Assembly: GCF_023227905.1 (NCBI RefSeq)
Contig: NZ_JALOCF010000004.1
Coordinates: 93,017-157,016, forward strand
Origin: Methylobacter sp.
GTDB lineage: Bacteria > Pseudomonadota > Gammaproteobacteria > Methylococcales > Methylomonadaceae
Direction: 5' to 3'
DNA: 64,000 nucleotides
In this document: one piece after another, positions 8,099-16,616 of the stretch
Position numbering within the stretch: position 1 is the first letter of the stretch
How the letters are laid out: the number at the start of each line of letters is the position of its first letter
Notes under the pieces: model-generated
Database searches by the model: none
The model's input: only the letters and a program-made list of their open reading frames with translations
Told to the model about the DNA's origin: nothing
Made by a program: the position numbers and the translations under genes

Positions 8099-8628
8099 AA
8101 TTGCGCCTTTTTTTCCATCCATAACTCCCATGCAATAGTCACAGCAACTATTAAAATGGCGATGCCCAATTCCACCCAGAGAAAGTGCAGGGTATAGACC
8201 GAAACCACAGCGGCGACGCCCAGGAACAGGCCGACCAAGCTAAAGCGCCAGCCTACGCGCAGGCCGTCCAATATGGTTGAAAGCGATAAAATCAGCAGGA
8301 TAATACGGCCGGCGTCTTGTTCGTCTATGCGCCCGGATTGGTGGATTAAAAACAGCCCGCCAACGACGAGCAACGATGTGGCCCAGTGTATCGATTGCTC
8401 ACGCAGTATGATCTTGAAATCGTCACTACGGTGCTTGGATTGCACCCAGCCGATAATCATCGCAGACAAACCAAACAGGAGCACCATAATAAGCCAGTAG
8501 CCATAACCGTCTGCGGGTGAGAAATCCATAATACCGATGCCGACTAGAGACAAGATCAGCAGCAAAACCAGAATGGCTTCTTCGATATGAAATCTTCTTT
8601 TTTCGGTGATTAGATTGTCTTCTGACAT
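8089..8628 (-). CDS. Small integral membrane protein of unknown function
   Basis: A 179-residue protein that I do not recognise. After a charged N-terminus (MSEDNLITEKRRFHIEEA) there are five or six hydrophobic segments: about residues 17-35, 44-61, 82-98, 107-120, 127-145 and 149-168. The C-terminus is charged (MEKKAQLWS). A short basic loop, GWVQSKHRSDDFKIILREQS, separates the second and third segments. The ATG at 8628 is preceded by GAGGGCTG as a ribosome site. It lies between hemB and aroE on the same strand and overlaps aroE by 10 nt, so it is translated with it. The neighbours suggest no function. It could be a small inner-membrane protein specific to this lineage. Confidence 0.75.
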   Translation of the reverse strand: MSEDNLITEKRRFHIEEAILVLLLILSLVGIGIMDFSPADGYGYWLIMVLLFGLSAMIIGWVQSKHRSDDFKIILREQSIHWATSLLVVGGLFLIHQSGRIDEQDAGRIILLILSLSTILDGLRVGWRFSLVGLFLGVAAVVSVYTLHFLWVELGIAILIVAVTIAWELWMEKKAQLWS

Positions 8629-8696
8629 GAAACAGCCCTCACTTTTCAGTTGTTAGATTAAAAGTTATTCAAAATATCCGCATCGCGTTAAGGCGC

Positions 8697-9710
8697 TTAC
8701 TGTTGGTCTGCCTGCAACCATTGGGCTACAGATTTGGCGTAGTAGGTCAGGATGGCGTCGCAACCGGCGCGCTTGAAGGCCAGCAAAGATTCCAGAACGA
8801 CTTGTTTTTCATCCAGCCAGCCGTTCATGGAGGCGGCTTTGAGCATCGCGTATTCGCCGCTGACCTGATAGGCGAACGTTGGCACGCCGTATTGGTCTTT
8901 AACCCGGCGGATAATGTCCAGATAAGGCATGCCGGGCTTGACCATGACCATATCCGCACCTTCTTGTAAATCCAGCTGTATTTCGCGCATGGCTTCATCG
9001 GAGTTGGCCGGGTCCATTTGATAGCTGTATTTGTTGCCTTTGCCCAGCGTTCCGGCGGAACCCACCGCATCCCGGAACGGGCCATAAAAACTGGAGGCAT
9101 ATTTGGCGGAATACGCGAGTATCAGCGTGTTGACATGGTTTTGGTTTTCCAGCGCCTTTCTTATGGCACCGATACGGCCGTCCATCATGTCCGACGGGGC
9201 AATAATATCGGCTCCGGCTTCGGCATGAGACAGCGCCTGCCGGGTCAATACCTCAATGGTTTCATCATTCATCACATAGCCGTCCCGGTTGACCAGGCCA
9301 TCCTGTCCATGGCTAGTGAAGGGGTCCAGCGCGACATCGGTAATGATGCCTAATTCGGGAACGGCTTTTTTTAAGGCTCGCACGCTACGCTGAATCAGGC
9401 CGTCAGGGTTATAGGCTTCAGCCGCTTGTTCCGATTTTTTATCGGCAGATGTCACAGGAAACAGTGCAATGGCCGGGATGCCAAGATTATAAAGCTGATG
9501 AGCCTCTTCAATCAGCAGATCCAGCGAGAGCCGTTCCACGCCCGGCATGGATGAGATGGACTCCCGTTGATTTGAGCCTTCAGTGACAAACATCGGATAA
9601 ATTAGGTCATCGACAGATAAGCGATTTTCGCGCATTAAACGACGGGAAAAATCGTTATAACGCATTCTTCTCATACGTGTTTGAGGGAAATTGATGTTAT
9701 TATATGTCAT
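8697..9710 (-). CDS. hemB: Delta-aminolevulinic acid dehydratase (porphobilinogen synthase)
   Basis: Condenses two 5-aminolevulinate molecules to porphobilinogen in haem synthesis. The ATG at 9710 follows AAGGATAAG and gives 337 residues, the usual size; an ATG at 9746 upstream is unsupported. The two Schiff-base lysines are seen in LAYSAKYASSFYGPFRDA and MVMVKPGMPYLD. The metal site reads DVALDPFTSHGQDG. It has Asp in place of the Cys triplet of zinc enzymes, which puts it with the magnesium-dependent type known from Pseudomonas. The N-terminus overlaps the divergent region upstream of the MlaC-like gene. Haem supply fits the cytochrome c maturation operon and hemN further along the window. 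Confidence 0.97.
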   Translation of the reverse strand: MTYNNINFPQTRMRRMRYNDFSRRLMRENRLSVDDLIYPMFVTEGSNQRESISSMPGVERLSLDLLIEEAHQLYNLGIPAIALFPVTSADKKSEQAAEAYNPDGLIQRSVRALKKAVPELGIITDVALDPFTSHGQDGLVNRDGYVMNDETIEVLTRQALSHAEAGADIIAPSDMMDGRIGAIRKALENQNHVNTLILAYSAKYASSFYGPFRDAVGSAGTLGKGNKYSYQMDPANSDEAMREIQLDLQEGADMVMVKPGMPYLDIIRRVKDQYGVPTFAYQVSGEYAMLKAASMNGWLDEKQVVLESLLAFKRAGCDAILTYYAKSVAQWLQADQQ

Positions 9711-9866
9711 CTTATCCTTAGATCTAAGGGTTTGGGGAATATCCATTTTTCTTCTCTAAGTCAGGTAAATTTAAGACTTGGATATTATGCTGTTTATTGT
9801 ATCAGGGAAATTACCACACTGATATTTGAGATAAGAACACGCACTGGTTTAATTTTAGAGGGTTTT

Positions 9867-10511
9867 ATGAAAACTAAACAAGTTACAATATTCGGTATAT
9901 TGGCATTTTTACTGGGCTTGATGCCTGTTACTAAAGCCGTTGCGGAAGATTTGTTGCCCCCGCAACAAGCGATACACACGGCTTCTGAAAAATTGCAGCA
10001 AAGGATGCAAGATAAGTCGTTTACCAAGGATTTTGCAAAAATCACACAATTTGTTAATGAAGTTATCTATCCGCATACCGATTTCGACAGAATTTCAGAA
10101 TTGGTTCTGGGTAAAATCTGGAAAACAGCAACTGTTGATGAACGCGCGCGTTTTAAACATGAATTCCAGACTTTGCTGGTAAGAACCTATTCACGGGCCT
10201 TTGTAGAGTTCAACGATTGGTCAGTCCGTTTTCTGCCTCTTGAAATGGGCAATGATGATAAAAAAGTCATTGTAAAAACAGAAGTCTTACAGCCTGGCAT
10301 ACAACCCATCGGCGTTAATTACCGGATGCTGCTGAGCGGCGGCGAATGGAAAGCCTACGATATTATGATTGAAGGCGTGAGTTTGGTGACCAACTACCGC
10401 ACAACTTTTTCTCAGGAAGTTCAAGCCAAAGGTTCATTAAACGCGGTGATTGAAGGGCTGGTTAAGCGTAATGCCGAAGCGCTGGCGGCCAAACCGGCGG
10501 CGAATGGCTAA
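9867..10511 (+). CDS. MlaC/Ttg2D-family periplasmic phospholipid-binding protein
   Basis: A 214-residue secreted protein from ATG 9867, which has an AGAGGG ribosome site. An N-terminal signal peptide (MKTKQVTIFGILAFLLGLMP then VTKAVA) is followed by the Tol-Tol-Ttg2 fold. Family features include FTKDFAKITQFVNEVIYPHT, DFDRISELVLGKIWKTA, FKHEFQTLLVRTYSRA and the late WKAYDIMIEGVSLVTNYRTT. MlaC shuttles phospholipids between the MlaA outer-membrane complex and the MlaFEDB ABC transporter. HpnM, linked to hopanoids, is in the same family. No mlaF, mlaE, mlaD or hpn gene is adjacent, so which of these it is cannot be decided here. It is divergent from hemB, with 156 nt between the starts for both promoters. 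Confidence 0.85.
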   Translation: MKTKQVTIFGILAFLLGLMPVTKAVAEDLLPPQQAIHTASEKLQQRMQDKSFTKDFAKITQFVNEVIYPHTDFDRISELVLGKIWKTATVDERARFKHEFQTLLVRTYSRAFVEFNDWSVRFLPLEMGNDDKKVIVKTEVLQPGIQPIGVNYRMLLSGGEWKAYDIMIEGVSLVTNYRTTFSQEVQAKGSLNAVIEGLVKRNAEALAAKPAANG

Positions 10512-10542
10512 TTCTTAAGCATCGAAAACACGTTATTCCTGT

Positions 10543-10583
10543 AAGGGCAAATTTATCCGCTAGCGAGAATGAATTTGCCCTAC
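10543..10583. repeat. Palindromic hairpin after the MlaC-like gene
   Basis: The arms gggcaaatttat and its near complement gaatttgccc flank a centre containing cgctagcg, forming a long imperfect hairpin 32 nt after the stop codon. The downstream side lacks a T-run. The composition resembles short mobile palindromes scattered in intergenic regions rather than a standard terminator, but it may end the transcript. The rest of the 357-nt gap to cmoB shows nothing else that I can support. Confidence 0.5.
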
Positions 10584-10868
10584 AGCTCTATTCCCCGTTC
10601 TACTCCGTACGATTTCATTTTTGATTAATCCAGTCGGAAAGCTCAAATTCGATAACAAACAGCAACAGGAATTGCAGACCCAAATGCATCATGCATTAAA
10701 AAGCACAAAGTTATAGCGATCTTAAAATCAGTTTAAAATTACCGCTCTGAAAATGTGCTGATTCTCGAAGTTTTTCATCCTACATTAAAACCGCTGGCGG
10801 CAAGCTGGCTTTAGCCATGCAGCACAGGCTGGTTCACTGTTCTACTTTATTTTCCTCATTGCGCTGAA

Positions 10869-11894
10869 ATGATTGACTACCAACCCTTATATGATGCACT
10901 GATTGATGCCAAGGCCGATGCCTGGGCAAAAATGCTGCCGCAGCAGCTTGAGCGGGGCTTTGATCCAGCCAGACATGGCAATTTAGCGCAATGGCAGGCA
11001 TTGGTCGATAGTGTGCCGGAATTATTCACCGCACACCGGCTGCTTGATGCCGATGCGGTACAGATAGGCAATTCTGATGACTTGGTTGCGACGGCTCCCG
11101 GCAGTCTTGCGACATTCACACCCTCCCTGGCGCTCGCCGAGGCCGCAAAAAAGCAGCTTGAAAGCCAGTTAAAAACGCTGTGTCCCTGGCGTAAAGGCCC
11201 CTACGACTTATTCGGTATCCATATAGACACGGAATGGCGGTCGGACTGGAAGTGGGACAGGCTAAAAGACCATATCGCACCGCTGCAACACCGGCTGGTT
11301 TTGGATGTAGGCTGCGGCAATGGCTATCATTGCTGGCGTATGCTCGGAGCCGGGGCCAAAATGGTGGTCGGCATCGATCCCATGATGCTCAATGTGATGC
11401 AGTTCCAGCTGATTAGAAAATTGTATGGCGAGGCGCCGGTCTACGTTTTGCCGATGGGCATAGAAGACATGCCTTATGGCCTCAAAGCCTTCGATACAGT
11501 ATTTTCGATGGGTGTGTTGTACCATCGCCGTTCGCCTATCGACCATCTGATGGAACTAAGGGACTGCCTGAAACCCGGCGGCGAGTTGGTGTTGGAAACG
11601 CTGGTTATCGATGGTGGCCTGGGTCAAGTCTTAATGCCGGAAGACCGCTACGCCAAGATGCGCAACGTCTGGTTTTTACCCAGTTGTGACACGTTGATCA
11701 GCTGGTTAACGCGTTGCGGTTTTAAAAATATCCGCGTGGTTGATGTGACCGTAACCAGCATTGAAGAGCAGCGAACCACTGAATGGATGACTTTTAATTC
11801 GCTAAAGGATGCTTTGGATGCGGATAATCCGCAACTGACTTGCGAAGGCTTGCAGGCCCCCAAACGGGCTGTTGTTATTGCCAATGCGACATAG
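10869..11894 (+). CDS. cmoB: tRNA U34 carboxymethyltransferase CmoB
   Basis: Transfers the carboxymethyl group of carboxy-S-adenosylmethionine to 5-hydroxyuridine-34, making cmo5U in tRNAs that read NNN boxes. The length of 341 residues is slightly above the E. coli 323. Diagnostic stretches are the N-terminal YDALIDAKADAWAKMLPQQL, GPYDLFGIHIDTEWRSDWKW, the SAM site LVLDVGCGNGYHCWRML at about residue 145, FSMGVLYHRRSPIDHL and VLETLVIDG. The partner CmoA, which makes the cofactor, is not in the window. It is convergent with the KAP NTPase gene, with only 4 nt between the stops. Confidence 0.96.
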   Translation: MIDYQPLYDALIDAKADAWAKMLPQQLERGFDPARHGNLAQWQALVDSVPELFTAHRLLDADAVQIGNSDDLVATAPGSLATFTPSLALAEAAKKQLESQLKTLCPWRKGPYDLFGIHIDTEWRSDWKWDRLKDHIAPLQHRLVLDVGCGNGYHCWRMLGAGAKMVVGIDPMMLNVMQFQLIRKLYGEAPVYVLPMGIEDMPYGLKAFDTVFSMGVLYHRRSPIDHLMELRDCLKPGGELVLETLVIDGGLGQVLMPEDRYAKMRNVWFLPSCDTLISWLTRCGFKNIRVVDVTVTSIEEQRTTEWMTFNSLKDALDADNPQLTCEGLQAPKRAVVIANAT

Positions 11895-11898
11895 AGGC

Positions 11899-13257
11899 TT
11901 AAGTATCCATAGCAAATTGCTGTAAAAGTTCGATTCTTTTAATTATGGATTTATGTTCGACATAACCTCTGTTATTGGTAATACCGTCAATAAGTTTTAA
12001 TACTCTATTGCCACGATAGTCGGGAGATTTTTCTATCTCTTTATAAGGTTGAATTAATTCCTCGTATCGGTCAGTACGATTATAGAATTCGGGAACAATC
12101 AAATAGGCACTTATTAAGCAAAAAGCTCGATCTTGTCGTTCATCCAAAGACAATTCTTGACCAATAAATGTAATAACATCGTCCGCTACACTGGATGATT
12201 CAGCATAACTATCATAAAGTGCTTTGTTTTGATCTCTAAGTATCAACAAGGGAATCAGTAGGAATTCATCGAAATAGTCATTTACAGATATTGAGCATGA
12301 AATTAAGCTGATGCGAGTCAACAGAAGATTAATGTCTCTTAATTTAAGATCGAATCGCTTGGACATTAAATTACAACACTCTATGACGCCATGCTGTGCG
12401 GTAGGTCTTTCAGTTCGGCTCGCGAAGTGAATGTTTTTTAATTGGCTTTCGATGTAATTTTTGTTATTAGGCTTTTTAAGCGAATAATCCAAATCGATAA
12501 AACGTCGCAAGTATTTTGTTGCGTCAAATTCATGTCCATAAACGCCTCGGATGCTGTGAGCCAGCTGGGTCATATCTGTCGATAAAACAAACACTAGCCG
12601 CTTTATGTCAAACAGGTGTTTTAACCGTTCCAATAGCTCTATCGCATAAGTTGGACGGCAACGATCCAGTTCGTCAATAAATATGATTAGGTTTTTTTGA
12701 TCGTCACCCAGATCTTCCAAAGCTGTTGTAACAATTTTTTTAAACTCGTCTATTGCTTTTGACTGTTTGTTGAAGTCATCCAGTAAGTCACTAGTAAGCC
12801 CGCCCATTAAATCGGCAGTAACGCCTTCCATTTGTTTATCAACTTCCAATGCGCCCAAAGTTGCGGCTTTTACACCTGCAATTGCTGCGCGTTTTGCAAT
12901 ACCGGGAAGGACTTTTCTAACATTAACAGTCCATTGATCTATTCGTGTTGGATTATTAGTGGCTTTTACCCACTTATCCAATTCTGCAACCAGGACAATC
13001 AATGGGTCTTCTGCATAATCAGTTTCCCAGGCATTAAAATAAACTGACTGTCTTTGCTCATTTTGTAAGTAAGCTCGCCACAACTTAGTAAAGGTGGTTT
13101 TGCCAGTTCCCCATGAAGAATCAAGACTTAAAACCAACGGAGCTTGAACATTTAAAATAATCGGAGTTAAGTTTTTGATTTCACTTTGACGATCTAATAA
13201 ATCATTAGCAAAAGGTTCTGCTTCGTTGATGTCTATTTCATTTGGCTTAATTTGCAT
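11899..13257 (-). CDS. KAP-family P-loop NTPase
   Basis: A 452-residue protein with a KAP-type P-loop domain. Walker A is SSWGTGKT at about residues 47-54, followed by the typical YFNAWETDYAEDPLIVLVAE. Walker B is LIIFIDELDRCRPTYAIELL at about 193-212, then KHLFDIKRLVFVLSTD with a sensor-like polar residue. The KAP domain often carries inserted membrane helices; none are seen here, only a mildly hydrophobic Ala/Gly-rich segment near residue 120. The C-terminal 200 residues are helical with no recognised motif. KAP NTPases occur in membrane-associated and anti-phage settings, but a defence role here is only a possibility. The gene is more AT-rich than its neighbours and stands alone between cmoB and ubiC, which suggests acquisition. 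Confidence 0.85.
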   Translation of the reverse strand: MQIKPNEIDINEAEPFANDLLDRQSEIKNLTPIILNVQAPLVLSLDSSWGTGKTTFTKLWRAYLQNEQRQSVYFNAWETDYAEDPLIVLVAELDKWVKATNNPTRIDQWTVNVRKVLPGIAKRAAIAGVKAATLGALEVDKQMEGVTADLMGGLTSDLLDDFNKQSKAIDEFKKIVTTALEDLGDDQKNLIIFIDELDRCRPTYAIELLERLKHLFDIKRLVFVLSTDMTQLAHSIRGVYGHEFDATKYLRRFIDLDYSLKKPNNKNYIESQLKNIHFASRTERPTAQHGVIECCNLMSKRFDLKLRDINLLLTRISLISCSISVNDYFDEFLLIPLLILRDQNKALYDSYAESSSVADDVITFIGQELSLDERQDRAFCLISAYLIVPEFYNRTDRYEELIQPYKEIEKSPDYRGNRVLKLIDGITNNRGYVEHKSIIKRIELLQQFAMDT

Positions 13258-13298
13258 GGAATTTATGTTCTTATTGTTTTTAAGGGCTTAGTGGGCTC

Positions 13299-13363
13299 GG
13301 AGTGCAAGCTTCGCCTGCCTTGCCAGCACCAAAAGCAGGCGCTTTATGCGAAGCTTGCACTCC
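13299..13363. repeat. Long palindrome upstream of the KAP gene
   Basis: The outer arms ggagtgcaagcttcgc (13299-13314) and gcgaagcttgcactcc (13348-13363) are exact reverse complements over 16 bp. An inner pair gcctgc/gcaggc (13314-13319 and 13335-13340) extends the fold. It lies 41 nt upstream of the KAP start, on the ubiC side. The GGAGTGCAAGCTT core resembles the arms of the REP-like elements at 20468-20528 and 34728-34790. Confidence 0.7.
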
Positions 13364-13398
13364 TGTTTAAGGCTCGATGGACACATCTTCTGGTCCTG

Positions 13399-13962
13399 CT
13401 AAAAAACGTCTAAAACTCCCGGTAAAAAAAACTCACTAACCAGCATTTGCCGGTGCGCAATCGCATAAACGGTTCTTCTGCCCCAGACCGGTTGGTCAAT
13501 GTTAGCTTTGGCTATCGCCGATGGTGCCCATGTTGGCTGATCAATCAAGGTGACATCCATCTCGATGCGCTCGAGTTTTGGATAAGAAAATATCACTTCC
13601 CCCAATGGACGGCTGCCTAGATGAGCCAAGTTGCTTTTGGCGACTTTGATGGTTTTTGCCGGGATAATGGTTCTGGCTAAAATCAGCGGCTTGCCGTCGG
13701 CGTGTAGCAACACTTCACGGATCAGGCTGTACCTGTTTTCGCGCAATTTAAGCAGCCTGCGCTCGCTTAAGAACGGCGTACTCCATTGCTGTAGCAGAAC
13801 TTTAACGCCAATCGCATCGCCGTAATAATCGCGCAGACGCTGGGTCAACGATCCCGGCTCATAAGTCCATGACTGGACATTTTCCGGCAGGGTATGACGG
13901 GTGCCTGAGCGGTTTTCCAGCCATAAGGGTTCCCACTTGAATAAAAAGCTTTTGTTAGCCAA
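13399..13962 (-). CDS. ubiC: Chorismate lyase family protein
   Basis: Cleaves chorismate to 4-hydroxybenzoate and pyruvate, the first committed step of ubiquinone synthesis. No ATG lies at the expected place. I propose the TTG at 13962, 5 nt after the recG stop and about 10 nt after a GAGG, giving 187 residues. An ATG at 14004 would overlap recG and add 14 residues. Family features are GSLTQRLRDYYGDAIGVKVL, REVLLHADGKPLILARTIIP with the substrate Arg and the conserved LGSRPLGEVIF, and WGRRTVYAIAHRQMLVSEFF with the C-terminal Glu. It is probably co-transcribed with recG. The link to the ubiE-ubiJ-ubiB block 8 kb away is functional, not positional. Confidence 0.88.
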   Translation of the reverse strand: MANKSFLFKWEPLWLENRSGTRHTLPENVQSWTYEPGSLTQRLRDYYGDAIGVKVLLQQWSTPFLSERRLLKLRENRYSLIREVLLHADGKPLILARTIIPAKTIKVAKSNLAHLGSRPLGEVIFSYPKLERIEMDVTLIDQPTWAPSAIAKANIDQPVWGRRTVYAIAHRQMLVSEFFLPGVLDVF

Positions 13963-13967
13963 TTGGA

Positions 13968-16067
13968 TTAAACCTCGGAATATTCTGTAGACGCACCCAG
14001 CCAACGGTCACGCAAAGGTTCGATGGCTTCGGGCGAGCGGGTAAAAAAAGCGTCGCCGATTTGTTGAATGGCCGCCAGCAAATCGGCGTCCCTGGCTAAA
14101 TCGGCAATTTTAAATTGCATTTGCCCGGTCTGCCTTGTGCCCATGACTTCGCCGGGGCCGCGCAACTCAAGGTCTTTTTCAGCAATCACAAAGCCATCGT
14201 TACTGTCCCGTAGAACGCCCAAGCGGTAACGGGCGGTATCGGACAACGGCGCCTGATACATCAGCAGGCAATAACTGTCGTCATTGCCGCGGCCGACCCG
14301 CCCGCGCAGCTGATGCAGTTGCGACAGCCCGAGCCGTTCCGGGTTTTCGATAATCATTAATCCGGCATTGGGCACGTCGACGCCGACTTCGATGACGGTC
14401 GTGGCGACCAGCAAATCAATTTGATGGTTTTTAAACGCCTGCATGACGGCGTCTTTTTCGGCTGACTTCATGCGCCCGTGGATCAGCGCGACGCGCACGT
14501 CCGGCAAGGCTTGGGTCAGCACTTCTGCGGTTTTTTCGGCCGCCTCGCACTGCAAAACTTCCGATTCTTCAATCAGCGTACAGACCCAGTAGACTTGCTT
14601 TTTTTTGCCGACCCAGCTGTTGATCCGATTGATCACATCGGCGCGCCGGTCGGCCGGAATCACGCTGGTGACGATCGGCTTTCTGCCCGGCGGCAGCTCG
14701 TCGATAATGGATATATCCAGGTCGGAATATTGCAGCATCGCCAGCGTACGGGGAATCGGCGTGGCGGTCATCACTAACTGGTGCGGCCTGATGCCTTCCT
14801 GCTGGCCTTTTTCCCTGAGCGCCAGCCGCTGGTGTACGCCGAAACGGTGTTGCTCGTCGATAATAATCAGGCCGAGGCGATGAAAGTTCACGCTGTCTTG
14901 AAATAAGGCGTGCGTGCCGATGATAATGCCCGCCGTGCCATCCTCCAGTACTTGTAAAACGGCTTTCCTGGCATTGCCTTTGAGTTGGCCGGTTAAATAC
15001 GCTACCTGGGTTTCAAAGCCGCTAAACCACGCGCTGAAATTACGGAAATGTTGTTCCGCCAGCAACTCGGTCGGCGCCATCACCGCAACCTGATAACCCG
15101 CCGTTAACGCCAGTAATGCCGCATAAGCGGAGACGACGGTTTTACCTGAGCCGACATCACCCTGCACCAGACGCATCATCGGGTGCAGCAGCGCGCAATC
15201 GGCTTCAATTTCTGCGATAACCCGTTGTTGTGCGCCGGTCAGTTTAAACGGCAAGGAGCGGATGAAATGTTCTGTGGCGGTTTTTTCGGCCGCGCCTACG
15301 GTGAACGAGGGTGCTTGCCAGGCTTTGGTTTTGTTCCTGGTTATTCTCAGGCTTAAGTAATGCGCCAGCAGCTCTTCAAAGGCCAGCCGTTTTAGCGCAG
15401 GTACGCTGCCGTTTTGCAAGGCTTCAATCGATACCGATTCATCAGGCGCATGAAGCGTCTGGATTGCGCTGGCCAGGGTAGGGTAACGGTATTGCCTTAG
15501 GATCGGTTCGGGTATCCAGTCGGTCAACAGTTCCGGTTCGTGCTTGCACAGCTCTAGAGCCTGTTTGACCGCCTTGCGTATGACGTTCTGGCTGAGCCCT
15601 TCGGTTAGCGGGTAAACCGGGGTCAAGCGTGATTCCGTTACGCATTCGTCAGGGTGAGCGATGACCTTGTATTCGGGATGAACCATTTCCAGCCCGGCAA
15701 ATCCGTAGCGCACTTCGGCAAAACAGCTGATAGCCGTGCCGGGCTTTAGCGCATTATGCTGGCTGGCGGAAAAGTGGAAGAACCTCAGGTTGATAAAGCC
15801 GGTGCCGTCGCTGATTCGGCAAATCAGGCTTTTCCGGCCTCTGGGCAAAACGTCGACAAATTCAACCTTGCCGGTGATCAGCACCGTCATGCCCGGCCTT
15901 AATGAGCCGATCGGGTAAACGCGGGTGCGGTCTTCATAACGCAGGGGCAAATGAAAAATTAAGTCTTGAAGTGTGCAAAGGCCGAGTTTTTGCAGACGGT
16001 TTGCGGTTTGAGCGCCTATTCCCGTCAATATGCCGACCGGTTGGTTCAGGGCGTTCGGGGTTTTCAT
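13968..16067 (-). CDS. recG: ATP-dependent DNA helicase RecG
   Basis: Branch-migration helicase that regresses stalled forks and processes D-loops and R-loops. The length of 699 residues matches the family (E. coli 693). The N-terminal wedge/OB domain covers about residues 50-150. Helicase motif I is QGDVGSGKTVVSAYAAL near residue 305, motif II is IIDEQHRFGVHQR, motif III is TATPIPRTLAM, and motif VI is QLRGRVGRG. The C-terminal TRB hairpin region follows, with GPGEVMGTRQTGQMQFKIAD. It sits downstream of ridA and spoT on the minus strand, an order common in gammaproteobacteria, and directly upstream of ubiC. Confidence 0.98.
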   Translation of the reverse strand: MKTPNALNQPVGILTGIGAQTANRLQKLGLCTLQDLIFHLPLRYEDRTRVYPIGSLRPGMTVLITGKVEFVDVLPRGRKSLICRISDGTGFINLRFFHFSASQHNALKPGTAISCFAEVRYGFAGLEMVHPEYKVIAHPDECVTESRLTPVYPLTEGLSQNVIRKAVKQALELCKHEPELLTDWIPEPILRQYRYPTLASAIQTLHAPDESVSIEALQNGSVPALKRLAFEELLAHYLSLRITRNKTKAWQAPSFTVGAAEKTATEHFIRSLPFKLTGAQQRVIAEIEADCALLHPMMRLVQGDVGSGKTVVSAYAALLALTAGYQVAVMAPTELLAEQHFRNFSAWFSGFETQVAYLTGQLKGNARKAVLQVLEDGTAGIIIGTHALFQDSVNFHRLGLIIIDEQHRFGVHQRLALREKGQQEGIRPHQLVMTATPIPRTLAMLQYSDLDISIIDELPPGRKPIVTSVIPADRRADVINRINSWVGKKKQVYWVCTLIEESEVLQCEAAEKTAEVLTQALPDVRVALIHGRMKSAEKDAVMQAFKNHQIDLLVATTVIEVGVDVPNAGLMIIENPERLGLSQLHQLRGRVGRGNDDSYCLLMYQAPLSDTARYRLGVLRDSNDGFVIAEKDLELRGPGEVMGTRQTGQMQFKIADLARDADLLAAIQQIGDAFFTRSPEAIEPLRDRWLGASTEYSEV

Positions 16068-16112
16068 GCGGCTATATTATTAATAAAACTGAACTTCTTC
16101 ATAGAGATATTA

Positions 16113-16168
16113 TAGGCACAAGGCAAAGGGCAAAAGATGGGGTGTTCGCCTTGTACCCTCTGCCTTTC
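16113..16168. repeat. AAGGC-type purine-run repeat, copy 1
   Basis: A purine-rich run, aggcacaaggcaaagggcaa, is followed after about 15 nt by a pyrimidine-rich partner, ttcgccttgtaccctctgcc, which can fold back on it. The unit resembles the runs at 19063-19133 and 24716-24751. It lies in the gap between ridA and recG. Confidence 0.55.
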
Positions 16169-16201
16169 TTCATCCGTTTAAATCCGTAAATGCAGTGTCA
16201 T

Positions 16202-16606
16202 TCAACAAGCCGGATATTCCTGAGGCTTTAATACCATAATCGCATCCATTTCCACATCGGCGTCTTTAGGCAAAGCGGCAACGCCGATAGCGGCGCGCGC
16301 GGGGTAGGGGGCCTGGAAATAACGCCCCATGATTTCGTTGACTAGCGGGAAGTGCGCCAAGTCGGTCAAAAAAACATTCAACTTGACGATGTCCGAAAAA
16401 TCGCCGCCCGCGGCTTCTGCAACTGCGAGCAAGTTATCGAATACCTGGGTGATTTGCGCGCTTATATCGCCTTCAATAATGGTCATGGTTTCAGGCACCA
16501 AAGGGATTTGTCCTGAAAGATAAACCGTGCGATCAACCCTGACCGCTTGCGAATAAGTGCCGATAGCTTGCGGCGCTTTATCGGTTTGGATGATTTGTTT
16601 GCTCAT
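16202..16606 (-). CDS. ridA: RidA family enamine/imine deaminase
   Basis: A 134-residue YjgF/YER057c/UK114 protein that hydrolyses reactive 2-aminoacrylate and related imines made by PLP enzymes. The family markers are IGTYSQAV, VYLSGQIPLVPET, NLLAVAEAAGGDFSDIVKLN with VFLTD after it, and YPARAAIGVAALPKDADVEM. The last holds the catalytic Arg that binds the substrate carboxylate. The gene lies 10 nt downstream of spoT and is likely in the rpoZ-spoT-ridA-recG run. The ending QEYPAC is slightly longer than in E. coli. Confidence 0.95.
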   Translation of the reverse strand: MSKQIIQTDKAPQAIGTYSQAVRVDRTVYLSGQIPLVPETMTIIEGDISAQITQVFDNLLAVAEAAGGDFSDIVKLNVFLTDLAHFPLVNEIMGRYFQAPYPARAAIGVAALPKDADVEMDAIMVLKPQEYPAC

Positions 16607-16616
16607 TTTGGATCCT

